DNA of 64,000 bases, from contig JAIXOE010000019.1 of assembly GCA_027486895.1 (NCBI GenBank), positions 1 to 64,000 on the forward strand, given 5' to 3'. Shown piece after piece: positions 1-8,812 of this stretch; positions within the stretch are counted from its first letter, which is position 1; every line of letters starts with the position of its first letter. A program made the position numbers and the translations under genes. This DNA is from Sphingomonadales bacterium (GTDB taxonomy: Bacteria > Pseudomonadota > Alphaproteobacteria > Sphingomonadales > Sphingomonadaceae). A model generated the notes under the pieces. That model had not been told where the DNA came from, did not search any database, and was given only the letters and a program-made list of their open reading frames with translations.

Positions 1-960
1 GACATTGCGCCTGCATATGTACCAGCGCTTGTCTGAGCGAACTCGACTGCAGCGTTGTTGATGATCGCACCTTGCAGCGACGTCGTGTCACCTGCCAAAC
101 GACCCGCTGACGCAAGCGTTCCACCCGTGTAGCTGTTTGCGCCTGTAAGGGTCAACGTACCTGCGCCGCTCTTAAAAAGCTGGCCGGTGCCCGATACGAC
201 GCCTGTGTAGCTGCCGTCGGTCCCTTGCGCGAACTCAAGTTCAGCGTCGTTTATTACATCACCTTGTAGAGAGCTGGTGTCGCCTGCCAAACGCCCTGCC
301 GATACCAAAGTACCGCCTGTGTAGCTGTTTGCACCGGTGAGGGTCAGCGTGCCTGCGCCAGTCTTGATGAACTGGCCAGTGCCGGACATTGCGCCTGCAT
401 ATGTACCAGCGCTTGTCTGAGCGAACTCGACCTGTGCGTTATTGGTGATCGCGCCCTGCAGCGACGTCGTGTTGCCAGCCAAACGGCCCGCTGACACAAG
501 CGTTCCGCCAGTATAGCTGTTTGCGCCTGTGAGGGTCAGCGTGCCTGCTCCGGTTTTGATGAACTGACCAGTGCCGGACATTGCGCCTACATATGTACCT
601 GCGGCACCTTGCGCGAACTCGACTTCGCCGTTGTTCACAATCGCCCCTTGCAGCGACGTTGTGTTGCCGGTCAATCGCCCTGCCGATACCAAAGTTCCGC
701 CTGTGTAGCTGTTCGCACCTGTGAGGGTCAGCGTGCCTGTGTCTGTTTTGATAAACTGGCCAGTGCCGGACATTGCGCCTTCATATGTACCATTGCTGGT
801 CTGAGCGAACTCGACTGCAGAGTTGTTGATGATAGCACCTTGCAGTGACGTCGCGTTGCCGGTCAAACGCCCCGCCGATACAAGCGTTCCACCCGTGTAA
901 CTGTTTACGCCTGTTAGGGTTAGCGTGCCGGCGCCTGTTTTGATGAACTGGCCGGTGCCC
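1..960 (-). repeat. five tandem 192-bp repeats coding 64-residue beta-helix units
   Basis: Units begin at 1, 193, 385, 577 and 769 on the plus strand, each an exact 192 bases, so the reading frame is kept. The unit at 1 and the unit at 385 share their first 48 bases. Divergence is mostly at third positions and in a variable patch after AVEFAQ. The next unit, at 961, is degenerate and marks the start of the array in the protein. The array continues off the left edge. Confidence 0.9.
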
Positions 961-1985
961 GAAATTATCCCTGAAAGCAGCGCATCATTACCGAAGGTAT
1001 CGACCGTGCCTCCCTGAGACGAAATTACGAAGTTGTTGTTAAACTCACCGGCGTTTAATATGCGCAAGGTACCACCGACAAAAACAGAATTTACCTGTCC
1101 AGCGGTTAGCTGCGCCGTGTCATAAAATGCTTGTCCGATATCAATATCCGGGATGATAGGCGGTGGCAGCACGAACCCCGGACTAACAAGTTGCGAAGAA
1201 CCTGCTGGCACACTGTTTAACGCTACACTCGAAAACATCAGTTGTCCGCCTACGCCGAACAACTCACCATCACCGTTGGCAATTACAGTAACTGCATTGA
1301 AAAAGTTAGTATCGTTTATTGCACCTATAAAGTGCTCTTCACTGCCTATTCTGCTTGAAATGCCACCCAAAAGAAGAGGGCTTGAGTTGTCAAACGCCAG
1401 ATAAACCTGGCTTTCTGCAACAAGGGCGCCACTTGGCGTCGCGTTGCCCGCAAGACAACAAGTTCCCCAATCATTTACAAATATACCAAACGCATTCATG
1501 GAAAATGGGTTGGTTAGGTTGACGTCCGTAAAAAACTTCACTGTGTAAGCAAGATCTCTTGCCTGAGAAAAACTCCCTCTCGTAGGAGAAATGTTACTAC
1601 CTCCACCGTAAGTATTACTCCAGTTTGTAAATCCGTCCTCACCCTCTCTACCGATATCACGATTGAAAACCCGAGCGCCAAGCCTTTCAGTTATGACATA
1701 AACCGTCTGACCACCTGAAGTAATAGCATAAACGCCGTTGGTCATACGGCTGTCTGTCATGTCGATTTGGAACAGTGTCGAGGTTTGCTGCGGCGTGGCA
1801 TTCTGATCCGCTGCAGCAATCGTATTGGCGAACGTTTGCTGCCCAGCAGTTTTGTTGTCGTTGAAAAACAATGCCACGTCGGCGGACGCGGATGCACCAA
1901 TCCCGGCAACAGCTACGACCAACGCGGCCTTGGCGACACCAGTTTGCAACTTCTTTTTCGACAGACGCATGATATATTCTTTCAT
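1..1985 (-). CDS. autotransporter-like repeat protein, N-terminal part (runs off the left edge)
   Basis: The reading frame is open from the ATG at 1985 to the window edge, giving 661 residues with no stop. Residues 1-37 form a signal peptide (MRLSKKKLQ, hydrophobic stretch, ASASA). A second in-frame ATG at 1970 could be the true start, since neither has a strong ribosome binding site. About 300 residues of globular sequence that I do not recognise follow. Then come five 64-residue repeats of the type GTLTLTGANSYTGGTL..AGRL, which match the autotransporter-associated beta-strand repeat family and predict a right-handed beta-helix passenger. The C-terminal barrel, if there is one, lies outside the window. 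The likely role is a surface or secreted adhesin; this is inferred from the repeat family only. Confidence 0.8.
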   Translation of the reverse strand, partial: MKEYIMRLSKKKLQTGVAKAALVVAVAGIGASASADVALFFNDNKTAGQQTFANTIAAADQNATPQQTSTLFQIDMTDSRMTNGVYAITSGGQTVYVITERLGARVFNRDIGREGEDGFTNWSNTYGGGSNISPTRGSFSQARDLAYTVKFFTDVNLTNPFSMNAFGIFVNDWGTCCLAGNATPSGALVAESQVYLAFDNSSPLLLGGISSRIGSEEHFIGAINDTNFFNAVTVIANGDGELFGVGGQLMFSSVALNSVPAGSSQLVSPGFVLPPPIIPDIDIGQAFYDTAQLTAGQVNSVFVGGTLRILNAGEFNNNFVISSQGGTVDTFGNDALLSGIISGTGQFIKTGAGTLTLTGVNSYTGGTLVSAGRLTGNATSLQGAIINNSAVEFAQTSNGTYEGAMSGTGQFIKTDTGTLTLTGANSYTGGTLVSAGRLTGNTTSLQGAIVNNGEVEFAQGAAGTYVGAMSGTGQFIKTGAGTLTLTGANSYTGGTLVSAGRLAGNTTSLQGAITNNAQVEFAQTSAGTYAGAMSGTGQFIKTGAGTLTLTGANSYTGGTLVSAGRLAGDTSSLQGDVINDAELEFAQGTDGSYTGVVSGTGQLFKSGAGTLTLTGANSYTGGTLASAGRLAGDTTSLQGAIINNAAVEFAQTSAGTYAGAM

Positions 1986-2432
1986 GTTAACAAATGCATA
2001 GAAGTACCTTCATGTGACCGACGTGATTCGGGCAACTGCGTAATAGTTAACAATTGAAAAAGTCGATTATTTTATACAATGGGTGATCAAACCCAACGGA
2101 TCGACGTAGACAAAGGTAGATAATGACGTCCAGCATTTGTCTGGGGCTGGCCCAAGCGCGACGGATCTACTGCATCAAAAAGTTGCGAACGCTGGTTCGA
2201 AGGTGGGTTCGTGAGTGATGAAAAAGTGGCTTACAATGTTGCTGTGATTGGCCGCATTGCCGGTACATTATGCTAAATTAGCCCCGCGTCATTGGTGGCT
2301 TCGGCTCAGCAATAACTATTGCCCATCGATTGGCTGTTTTCCGCAACTGTCGTCGGTCACGTGAACGTCCGAAACTGGGCGCAAAGCGGACCTTCCTTTT
2401 GGTATACGCGAGGGGCCTGTTGAGCACCGGCA
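1986..2432. other. intergenic region, no gene seen
   Basis: This 447-base stretch separates the autotransporter start from the end of the terminase gene, both on the minus strand. Its left part (about 2040-2090) is AT-rich and probably holds the promoter of the autotransporter gene. I see no convincing RNA gene, long inverted repeat or open frame with coding character. Confidence 0.5.
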
Positions 2433-3854
2433 TCACACTCCTCCTATCCTCGCAAACTGCACGACCCGCGACCCCATATCAAAATGCCAGCTCAGAAACT
2501 GACTGATGGAGTCGACCTGGTCATCGTGACGACCGTGCGGAAAGCTCGCGATCTCGGCCCGAAGATCCTCAAGCCAAGGCGCCCGCTCGGGCAGCCAAAC
2601 ATGACCAGCCTCGATGCGGGCTGATTGCGCATGGAGCCGCGTGATCTTGTCATCCCTTGGCAGAAACGCGGTTGGATACGGGATGCCATGATGCTCTGTG
2701 CGAAGCTGCTGGATGAGGGATGTTCCTGACCCTTTGTCTTCAATGATGATATTGCGGGCATTCCATTGGGTCGCCAGTTCGACAATACGCCGCTTTAGCG
2801 ATGGAAAATCCCGCCGGGCCCGATCGACATCGAGAAGATAAAGGTCACGCCCTGCCACGCCCCATGTTGTGCATACGCTAAAGTCATGCTGTTCGTCCGC
2901 CTTTGAGGCTGTATCCCATGACTGGCAGATGGTCATTGCATGTTGCGGTGACGGAGCCGCGTAGCGCTTGAACCAGGCCCACTTCACAACTTCGCCATCG
3001 GGCGGAACCGGGCACTGTTGATACTGCACCGAGAAGATCGTCGATCCTAGTGCCAGCTTAAGCCCTTCAAGTACCGCCAGCGGTTCACGCATAGGGTGGA
3101 GGATGTCACCTGCGCTGCGTTCGTGCACCTTACCTGGTCCTATTGGGATCTGCGCATCTTCCTCGGCAATCGCTGGCAATCTCAGTGTAACCCAATCATC
3201 GAGCTCCTCAACATGCCCTGCCAGGTCATCCATGTGCAGGCGCTGCTGGACAAGAATGATTGCGTCATTTGCCTTGTTGTTAAGCCGGGACAGGAGGGTT
3301 CGGCTGTACCATGCGTTGACGGCCTCACGCTTTGTCTGCGACATAGCATCTTCAGGCTTAAGCGGATCATCGATGATAATGAGATTGCCGCCACGGCCCG
3401 TGAGCGTTCCGCCGACCGATGTTGCATAGCGGTAACCACGCTTGGTGGTTTCGTAATTGCTTTCCTGGTTTTTATCAGCGCTGAGCCGTGTTTCAGGAAA
3501 GAGCGCTTTGTACCAGGGCGCTTGCATGACGGCACGACAATCCGCCGCGTGCTTTGCAGCAAGGTCGTTGGAGTAACTGACCGTGATAATCTTAGCGGTC
3601 GGATCATGGCCAAGGACAAAGGCTGGGAATGCGACGGAAGCGCAAACAGACTTAAGCGAACGCGGCGGCACCTCTATCTTAAGCCGGCGGATTTTACCGA
3701 TCCGGACCAACTCCAGATGATAACACAGGGCCTCAAGGTGCCAATTGGGCAAGAACTGTTCACCCGGGCTCACGGTCGTAAATGCCTTTCGCGCAAAGCT
3801 GTGCAGGCTGCAGCGCAGCAGAGCATCGAGAAGCCGGCTATCCATTGCGCTCAT
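2433..3854 (-). CDS. phage-type terminase large subunit (stand-alone cassette)
   Basis: This 473-residue protein has the ATPase-nuclease layout of a large terminase, the motor that pumps DNA into capsids. A Walker A-like PPRSLKS motif lies near residue 65, Walker B is NLIIIDDP near residue 155, and C-terminal acidic nuclease residues include EDKGSGTS and HDDQVDS. The start at 3854 is chosen because GGGGGA stands about 8 bases upstream and because it overlaps the preceding gene by only 17 bases; an earlier ATG at 3905 would overlap by 68. It differs from the GTA terminase at 41803-43104. No portal or capsid gene follows, so it is either a phage remnant or a self-contained cassette. Confidence 0.85.
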   Translation of the reverse strand: MSAMDSRLLDALLRCSLHSFARKAFTTVSPGEQFLPNWHLEALCYHLELVRIGKIRRLKIEVPPRSLKSVCASVAFPAFVLGHDPTAKIITVSYSNDLAAKHAADCRAVMQAPWYKALFPETRLSADKNQESNYETTKRGYRYATSVGGTLTGRGGNLIIIDDPLKPEDAMSQTKREAVNAWYSRTLLSRLNNKANDAIILVQQRLHMDDLAGHVEELDDWVTLRLPAIAEEDAQIPIGPGKVHERSAGDILHPMREPLAVLEGLKLALGSTIFSVQYQQCPVPPDGEVVKWAWFKRYAAPSPQHAMTICQSWDTASKADEQHDFSVCTTWGVAGRDLYLLDVDRARRDFPSLKRRIVELATQWNARNIIIEDKGSGTSLIQQLRTEHHGIPYPTAFLPRDDKITRLHAQSARIEAGHVWLPERAPWLEDLRAEIASFPHGRHDDQVDSISQFLSWHFDMGSRVVQFARIGGV

Positions 3855-4242
3855 CGCTATGTCCCCCAATGTCAAACAGGCCTGCATCCCGCAGGATTGC
3901 CGCATCTTCGGCCAGCAGCGCGCTCAGGCTTTCCTGTCCCTTGTCATCGGCATGGTGAACTTGATGCAGGTTAATGAGCAGCTGCAAAGATTTGTGGTCC
4001 CCGCCTAGCGCCTTTTCACGAACCCGCCAGACAAGTGCGGTCATCGTACTCACATTTTTGCGCCGACCGTTGACCGTTACAGGCACCGGCATTGCCATGG
4101 CCCGCGCAATTTCGCTGGCAAGGTTGCGTTGACCCTTTGGGCGCCCCTTGGGGTTACCTGAATGGCCAGGCTTAAAGCGGCTGTGCACTGGCGGTCTGCC
4201 ATAGCCCACCTTGCCTTCGTCGTTGTCGTCGGTGTCAGGCAT
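3838..4242 (-). CDS. DUF5681 family protein, possible small-terminase-like partner
   Basis: The 134-residue product has the DUF5681 signature near its N-terminus: GRPP, RFKPGHSGNPKGRPKG, then NLASEIARAM. The basic glycine-rich patch suggests nucleic acid binding. It lies between the methyltransferase (8-base overlap at its start) and the large terminase (17-base overlap at its end), so the three genes are translationally coupled. A strong AGGAGG precedes the ATG. A small-terminase role is inferred from position only, as the family has no settled function. Confidence 0.75.
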   Translation of the reverse strand: MPDTDDNDEGKVGYGRPPVHSRFKPGHSGNPKGRPKGQRNLASEIARAMAMPVPVTVNGRRKNVSTMTALVWRVREKALGGDHKSLQLLINLHQVHHADDKGQESLSALLAEDAAILRDAGLFDIGGHSDERNG

Positions 4243-5566
4243 GGTCGCCTCCTATCCCAGCCGATTGCGCACGCTGCGTAAATGACTGACCTGTTGACAC
4301 GTGAACGGGTGCTTCACCAAAGGTCGCTTGGTAGCGCCGCAAGATCACGTCGCAGTAAAGCGGATCGAGTTCGATAAGGCGCGCTACCCGTCCGCTATGG
4401 CCAGCAGCGATCAATGTCGTGCCAGAGCCCCCGAACCCATCAAGCACAATCTCTCCTGGATCGCTGGCATCGCGCAAAATGTCGCAGATGAGGTCCAGCG
4501 GTTTAACCGTCGGGTGCCAACCAAGCTCCTCCTCGCGCCCCGCTTTGAAAGTGTTGGCCCCGGCATAGGTCCATAGGTTCGAACGGTGCCGGCCATTGGC
4601 GCCGAGCTCGACATTGTTAACATGGGGACGCTTACCCTTCTTGTAGACTGCGACCAGCTCATGTTGGGAGCGATACAGCGAACCCATACCCGCATTGCTC
4701 TTTGCCCAAACGCACAGGTTGAGCCAGTCATCATAAACAGCCTGGCCCGCACTCAAAAGTTCCGGCAGATGCCGCCAATCCATAAACACATAGTGCAAGG
4801 ACCCATCGCGGCTCGCCTTGGCCATGGCTTCCAACGACCCGCATAGGAACTGCGTAAATTCGGTTGAACTTAGCTCCCCTGAACCCTGAACAAACTCGCG
4901 GTGTTTATTGCGGCCAAGTCCAGAAACATGCCCACCGATCTTCACATTATAGGGCGGATCGGTAACCACGAGGCGGGCCTTCTCGCGGCCCATTAGCCGG
5001 GTGTAGCTCGCAGTATCCAAAGCATCCGCACATAACAGGCGGTGCTGACCCAGTTGCCACAAATCACCAAGTTGGCAGACTGCCGGGCCTGCGGCAGGCT
5101 CTTCAATACCGTCGTCTTGGACTGGAGTGGCGCCTGCATCGATGATGAGTTCGACCTCACGCAAATCAAAGCCGGTGAGTGTTACGTCAAATTCAAGCGC
5201 ACCAAGTTCGCCAAACTCAATTGCCAGCAGCTCCCGGTCCCATCCGGCTTTCTCGGCCAGCCGATTGTCGGCAATAACATAAGCACGCTTTTGGTCTTCG
5301 GTCAGCCAATCCACGCACAGGGTGGGAACCTCCGAAAGCCCTAATATGCGCGCAGCGGCCAGTCGGCCGTGTCCCGCGATCACTTCGCCCGACGAATCAA
5401 CCAGCACTGGATTGGTGAAACCAAACGTAGTGATGCTCCGGGCCAGTTGCCGCAGCTGCTTCTTGGAATGGGTTCGGGCATTGCGGGGGGCTGCACGCAG
5501 GGTCTCGATACGGGTAAGTTTAGCTTGAGGAAGGCGCACGTGCGCCGGACGCAATGATGGTGACAT
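4235..5566 (-). CDS. ParB-domain / DNA methyltransferase fusion
   Basis: The 443-residue protein joins two domains. Residues about 10-110 form a ParB-like nuclease/partition domain (NPVLVDSSGEVIAGHGRLAAA). Residues about 190-410 form an N4-cytosine/N6-adenine methyltransferase, with the catalytic motif DPPY (VVTDPPYNVKIGG) before the SAM-binding motif FGGSGTT; this order is typical of the beta class. The ATG at 5566 is preferred over one 48 bases upstream because AAGGCGA precedes it. It heads the three-gene cassette with DUF5681 and terminase. No restriction enzyme is adjacent, so it is an orphan or phage-type methylase that may mark DNA for packaging or protect it. The recognition sequence cannot be read from the sequence. 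Confidence 0.85.
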   Translation of the reverse strand: MSPSLRPAHVRLPQAKLTRIETLRAAPRNARTHSKKQLRQLARSITTFGFTNPVLVDSSGEVIAGHGRLAAARILGLSEVPTLCVDWLTEDQKRAYVIADNRLAEKAGWDRELLAIEFGELGALEFDVTLTGFDLREVELIIDAGATPVQDDGIEEPAAGPAVCQLGDLWQLGQHRLLCADALDTASYTRLMGREKARLVVTDPPYNVKIGGHVSGLGRNKHREFVQGSGELSSTEFTQFLCGSLEAMAKASRDGSLHYVFMDWRHLPELLSAGQAVYDDWLNLCVWAKSNAGMGSLYRSQHELVAVYKKGKRPHVNNVELGANGRHRSNLWTYAGANTFKAGREEELGWHPTVKPLDLICDILRDASDPGEIVLDGFGGSGTTLIAAGHSGRVARLIELDPLYCDVILRRYQATFGEAPVHVSTGQSFTQRAQSAGIGGDHA

Positions 5567-6143
5567 GGCAAATCGCCTTTTCGAACAGAGGAATGAGAGT
5601 TCCGAACTTCGCAATGACGTCCACAGGACACGGCTGGCCGAACCAGACTGTCATTGCTCACACTTCGGTCGAGGCTCAGCCCCTCATCGGAAGGCACAAC
5701 CTTCCTGTGTTCGTCGGAGCGATCCCCGAGTGGAGGGCTCAGCCCCCAATCCCAATCAAGCTCTGCTATAAAAGGGACCAATCATCCTTTGATGACTGGG
5801 TTCAGTTTACACGTCAGCGCGATGCCGCGCAAGTAGCGCCGATCAATTTTTTCACCGTAAATCACTGAAAATAAAAAGAGGATTTTACAATTTCCCTGTT
5901 ACGGCGAAATGAATTCCCTGTTTTTTATTTAGCGAATTTGCGTGCCCAAAGGACGCAAACCTTTATTCCCTAACAGGATGAGCAGCAACTCTGGCACCCA
6001 GAATTGCAATATTCCCTGAAAAATCCCGTAAATCAGGGAAGGTTTTGCCAGAGACCTGTTCCTGCAAGACTGCACCACGCACCATGGTTCATCCCTTATA
6101 GTGAACCCAATTCCTGCGGGAACGCCAAACGCGTGCACTGGCC
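5567..6143. other. AT-rich intergenic region upstream of the packaging cassette
   Basis: No gene is evident in these 577 bases. The part from about 5800 to 6045 is markedly AT-rich and carries repeated TTCCCTG motifs (separate entry). It lies upstream of the methyltransferase and downstream of the M24 peptidase, so it probably contains the cassette promoter. Confidence 0.5.
5892..6040. repeat. cluster of TTCCCTG motifs with one inverted copy
   Basis: TTCCCTGTT occurs at 5892-5900 and 5914-5922, TTCCCTAACAGG at 5966-5977, and TTCCCTGA at 6012-6019. The last is followed by its exact inverse TCAGGGAA at 6033-6040, forming an 8-bp stem with a 13-base loop. Four direct copies and one inverted copy within 150 bases of AT-rich DNA suggest a protein-binding or element-boundary region. 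Function is unknown. Confidence 0.55.
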
Positions 6144-7508
6144 TTATGGTCCTGAAGCGATCAGCGTGATTTCTGTTTGGCGTCCATCGATAAAGCGTAC
6201 ATTCTTGCCATCAAAAAAAGCATTCTCTTCGCTGCGGAAATCAACGCGTTGCCCGCCCCATTCGGGCACGGCAGCATATGTCGTAAGTTCAATTGACCAA
6301 GCTGTGTTGGCGTTCATCGCCCCGCTACCACGTGGATCGGCGTTCTGGTTATCCCAAAAGCCGATGGATGGCCCAGCGCCGTGGCCATGCAGGCCAATTG
6401 GATGGGAGTAAATTGAAGGATCAAGCCCTGCCGCCACCGCTTCTGCCCGCGCCAACGCCAATGCCGCATTCCCGCTACGTCCGACCGCAAACTGGCGCCT
6501 CAGAATATCCTGCACCCGGTTGCTGTTCGCCAGTCCCAGTCTGAGGCCAGCAGGTGCCGCACTCTCGCCCGGTTTTAAAACATAAGCGAGATGCTGCGTA
6601 TCGGTATTCAGCCGCAGATAATTGATACCGAAATCCGTCCATAGCAAATCGCCCGGCTGAATGACTTCAGCGCCTTCCAACATGCCCTTTGCGCCTTGCC
6701 GCTGGATCGCGACCGAGGGATGGAACCATGGCTCAAGGCCAAGCTGGATCAGCCGGTCACGATACCACCACTGGACCTGCTCGGCTGTTGTCACACCCGG
6801 GGTGATTACCGCCCGCGAAAATGCCTCAGCGATTACCGCATGGGCGGTGCGCAAGACAGTGGGGTAAATTTCCATCTCGGCGGGCGTCCGGGTCTCAAGC
6901 CAGCGGATCGCGAGCGTTTCGCCGCTGACAATCCGCGACCGCAAAGGGGCGGGCAAGGCAGAAGTGAATTTTTCATATTGGCTCAGCGTCATGCCGTCGG
7001 CGAATTGATAAAGGTCCGAAGTGTTGATTGCTATTTTGGCCGGATCGCGCGCAGCGATTATGTCTGCGACCGCCTGCCATTGATCAGGTTGCTTATTTGG
7101 GTCCCAAGCAGGCGCAAACAGACCGCCGAGTCCATAGCGGCTTACTGTCACGCGCTCGATCGGCTTTCCGTTCCCCGGATCGTGGAAAATCAGGATCGTG
7201 CGGCGCCGTGCATGCATATTCTCGGCATCGAGCATTGAAGCAACCACTGGTTCTTCAAAATATTCGCGCGCCACGAGCAGCCACAAATCAATACCCTGTT
7301 CGCGCATAATGGCAGGGATAAGAGTATCAAGCCGCGCGGCCAAAATGCGGTTTTCGGTCGCGGCCCTCTCACGTGCGTTCAAAATTGGAGGAAGTGCGGG
7401 GGCCTTTGCCTCCGTCTCGCTCATTACGAGGGGCGCCGACGCTGCTGCGGTCGTTTGTCCAACTATGGCCACAAGCAGAGCCAATCCAGATATCAAACGC
7501 TTCGTCAT
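6144..7508 (-). CDS. secreted M24 family metallopeptidase (Xaa-Pro aminopeptidase-like)
   Basis: The 454-residue product starts at an ATG behind GGGGGAAG and has a signal peptide (MTKRLISGLALLVAIVG...AAASA), so it probably acts in the periplasm. The C-terminal half is a pita-bread M24 peptidase: metal ligands appear in WTDFGIN and the following TDTQH, in HGHGAG, and in the late IELTTY and VDFRSEEN segments. The N-terminal half resembles the creatinase/prolidase N-terminal domain. The family cleaves X-Pro dipeptides or removes N-terminal residues before proline. It is a single gene with no clear operon partner. Confidence 0.85.
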   Translation of the reverse strand: MTKRLISGLALLVAIVGQTTAAASAPLVMSETEAKAPALPPILNARERAATENRILAARLDTLIPAIMREQGIDLWLLVAREYFEEPVVASMLDAENMHARRRTILIFHDPGNGKPIERVTVSRYGLGGLFAPAWDPNKQPDQWQAVADIIAARDPAKIAINTSDLYQFADGMTLSQYEKFTSALPAPLRSRIVSGETLAIRWLETRTPAEMEIYPTVLRTAHAVIAEAFSRAVITPGVTTAEQVQWWYRDRLIQLGLEPWFHPSVAIQRQGAKGMLEGAEVIQPGDLLWTDFGINYLRLNTDTQHLAYVLKPGESAAPAGLRLGLANSNRVQDILRRQFAVGRSGNAALALARAEAVAAGLDPSIYSHPIGLHGHGAGPSIGFWDNQNADPRGSGAMNANTAWSIELTTYAAVPEWGGQRVDFRSEENAFFDGKNVRFIDGRQTEITLIASGP

Positions 7509-7783
7509 TATGCTTCCCCCAATCAAACCCGAACCGACATTGGCTGGCCGCGGCGCAAGGATCAAGCGAAGTGTGGCTGAGCATCTGCAACGAGGGCGCT
7601 TTGGTGGAGCCACAATCCCTAGCTCGCGAATTGGCAGTTAGGCTTGAGCAGAAGAAGCCATTAAATGGCACAGCCTCGAACAATTTATGGAATAGCTATC
7701 TTAATACTGGAGCAGAACGCATTTTCGCCACAGCTACCACTTCGGATCCGCTAAGCGCTTGACGGCACACGGGGTTTCCCGCC

Positions 7784-8812
7784 ATGCGCCTTGCCATGCG
7801 TTTCTTCTCTGACAATGCCGCCCCGGTGCACCCTGCCGTCATGCAAGCCATGACTGATGCTAACCATATCGACACCGCATATGATGGTGACCAATGGAGT
7901 GCGCGGCTCGATTCTGCATTTTCCGCTTTATTTGGCCGCGATGTCGCGGTTTTGTGGGTGGCAACAGGCACAAGCGCCAATTGCCTCGCGCTGGCCTCGC
8001 TTGTTCAGCCACATCAGGGCGTGATTTGCCACCGCGAAGCTCATATCGAAGTTGATGAATGCGGCGCGCCAGGTTTCTACACTGCTGGCGCGAAGCTGAT
8101 ACTGGTTGAAGGTGACGGTGCCAAGGTAACGCCTGAAACGGTCGAAGCTTGTCTGAGCAGCATTCGCAACGATGTGCATCAGGTGCAGGCTGCTGCCTTG
8201 TCCATCACCAACGCGACCGAATATGGCATGGTCTACACACCAGCTGAAGTCGCGGCACTGGGTGCATTATGTCATGATCGCGGCCTTAGTCTGCATATGG
8301 ACGGCGCGCGTTTTGCCAATGCAGTGGCTACCTTGGGCTGTGCGCCTGCTGACGTAACGGTGAATGCCGGCGTCGACGTATTGAGTTTTGGCTTTGTCAA
8401 AAATGGCGGCATGGGCGCTGAGGCCTTGATCTATTTCGACCCGGCACTAGCCGACGCTGCGCGCTATCGCCGCAAACGGGCTGGGCATTTGCAGTCAAAG
8501 GGCCGTTTCCTTGCCGCGCAATTGCTAGCCATGCTTGAGAATGATTTGTGGCTGACCAACGCGCGGTCTGCCAACGCGGCAGCGCAGATCATTGCCGATG
8601 CTGCAGCCGAGCGATTGCTGTACCCAGTGCAAGCAAACGAGCTGTTCTTGCGCCTTACGCCAGCCGACGCAGCCGCCTTGCGTGCGCAGGGCTTTGACTT
8701 TTACGACTGGGGCGTGGTTGACGAAAACTGGGGCGCAGCGCGGCTCGTGACCAGTTGGCAACATACCGAGGCTGATGTCGCCCCGCTGGCCCGCGCGATC
8801 GCCGCATTATGA
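7784..8812 (+). CDS. threonine aldolase / beta-eliminating lyase family PLP enzyme
   Basis: The 342-residue protein belongs to fold-type I PLP enzymes of the low-specificity L-threonine aldolase family, which split threonine into glycine and acetaldehyde. Marks include MRFFSDNAAPVHP at the N-terminus, ATGTSANCLAL for the phosphate-binding loop, HMDGARFANA, and the presumed Schiff-base lysine in SFGFVKNGGMGAE. An alternative ATG lies at 7796. The stop overlaps the next start by ATGA, so it is coupled to the EamA transporter, which might move a related metabolite. Confidence 0.85.
   Translation: MRLAMRFFSDNAAPVHPAVMQAMTDANHIDTAYDGDQWSARLDSAFSALFGRDVAVLWVATGTSANCLALASLVQPHQGVICHREAHIEVDECGAPGFYTAGAKLILVEGDGAKVTPETVEACLSSIRNDVHQVQAAALSITNATEYGMVYTPAEVAALGALCHDRGLSLHMDGARFANAVATLGCAPADVTVNAGVDVLSFGFVKNGGMGAEALIYFDPALADAARYRRKRAGHLQSKGRFLAAQLLAMLENDLWLTNARSANAAAQIIADAAAERLLYPVQANELFLRLTPADAAALRAQGFDFYDWGVVDENWGAARLVTSWQHTEADVAPLARAIAAL

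Noticed and set aside
1-960. regular repeats as a possible CRISPR array
   Set aside because: The period is 192 bases, units are similar over their full length and the frame is open through all of them, so this is a protein repeat.
2180-2260. tRNA-like T-loop (GGTTCGAA) near 2194
   Set aside because: No acceptor stem, D-arm or anticodon arm can be folded around it.
3096-3974. 292-residue open frame on the plus strand
   Set aside because: It lies antisense to the terminase and DUF5681 genes, has no ribosome binding site and shows no family motif.
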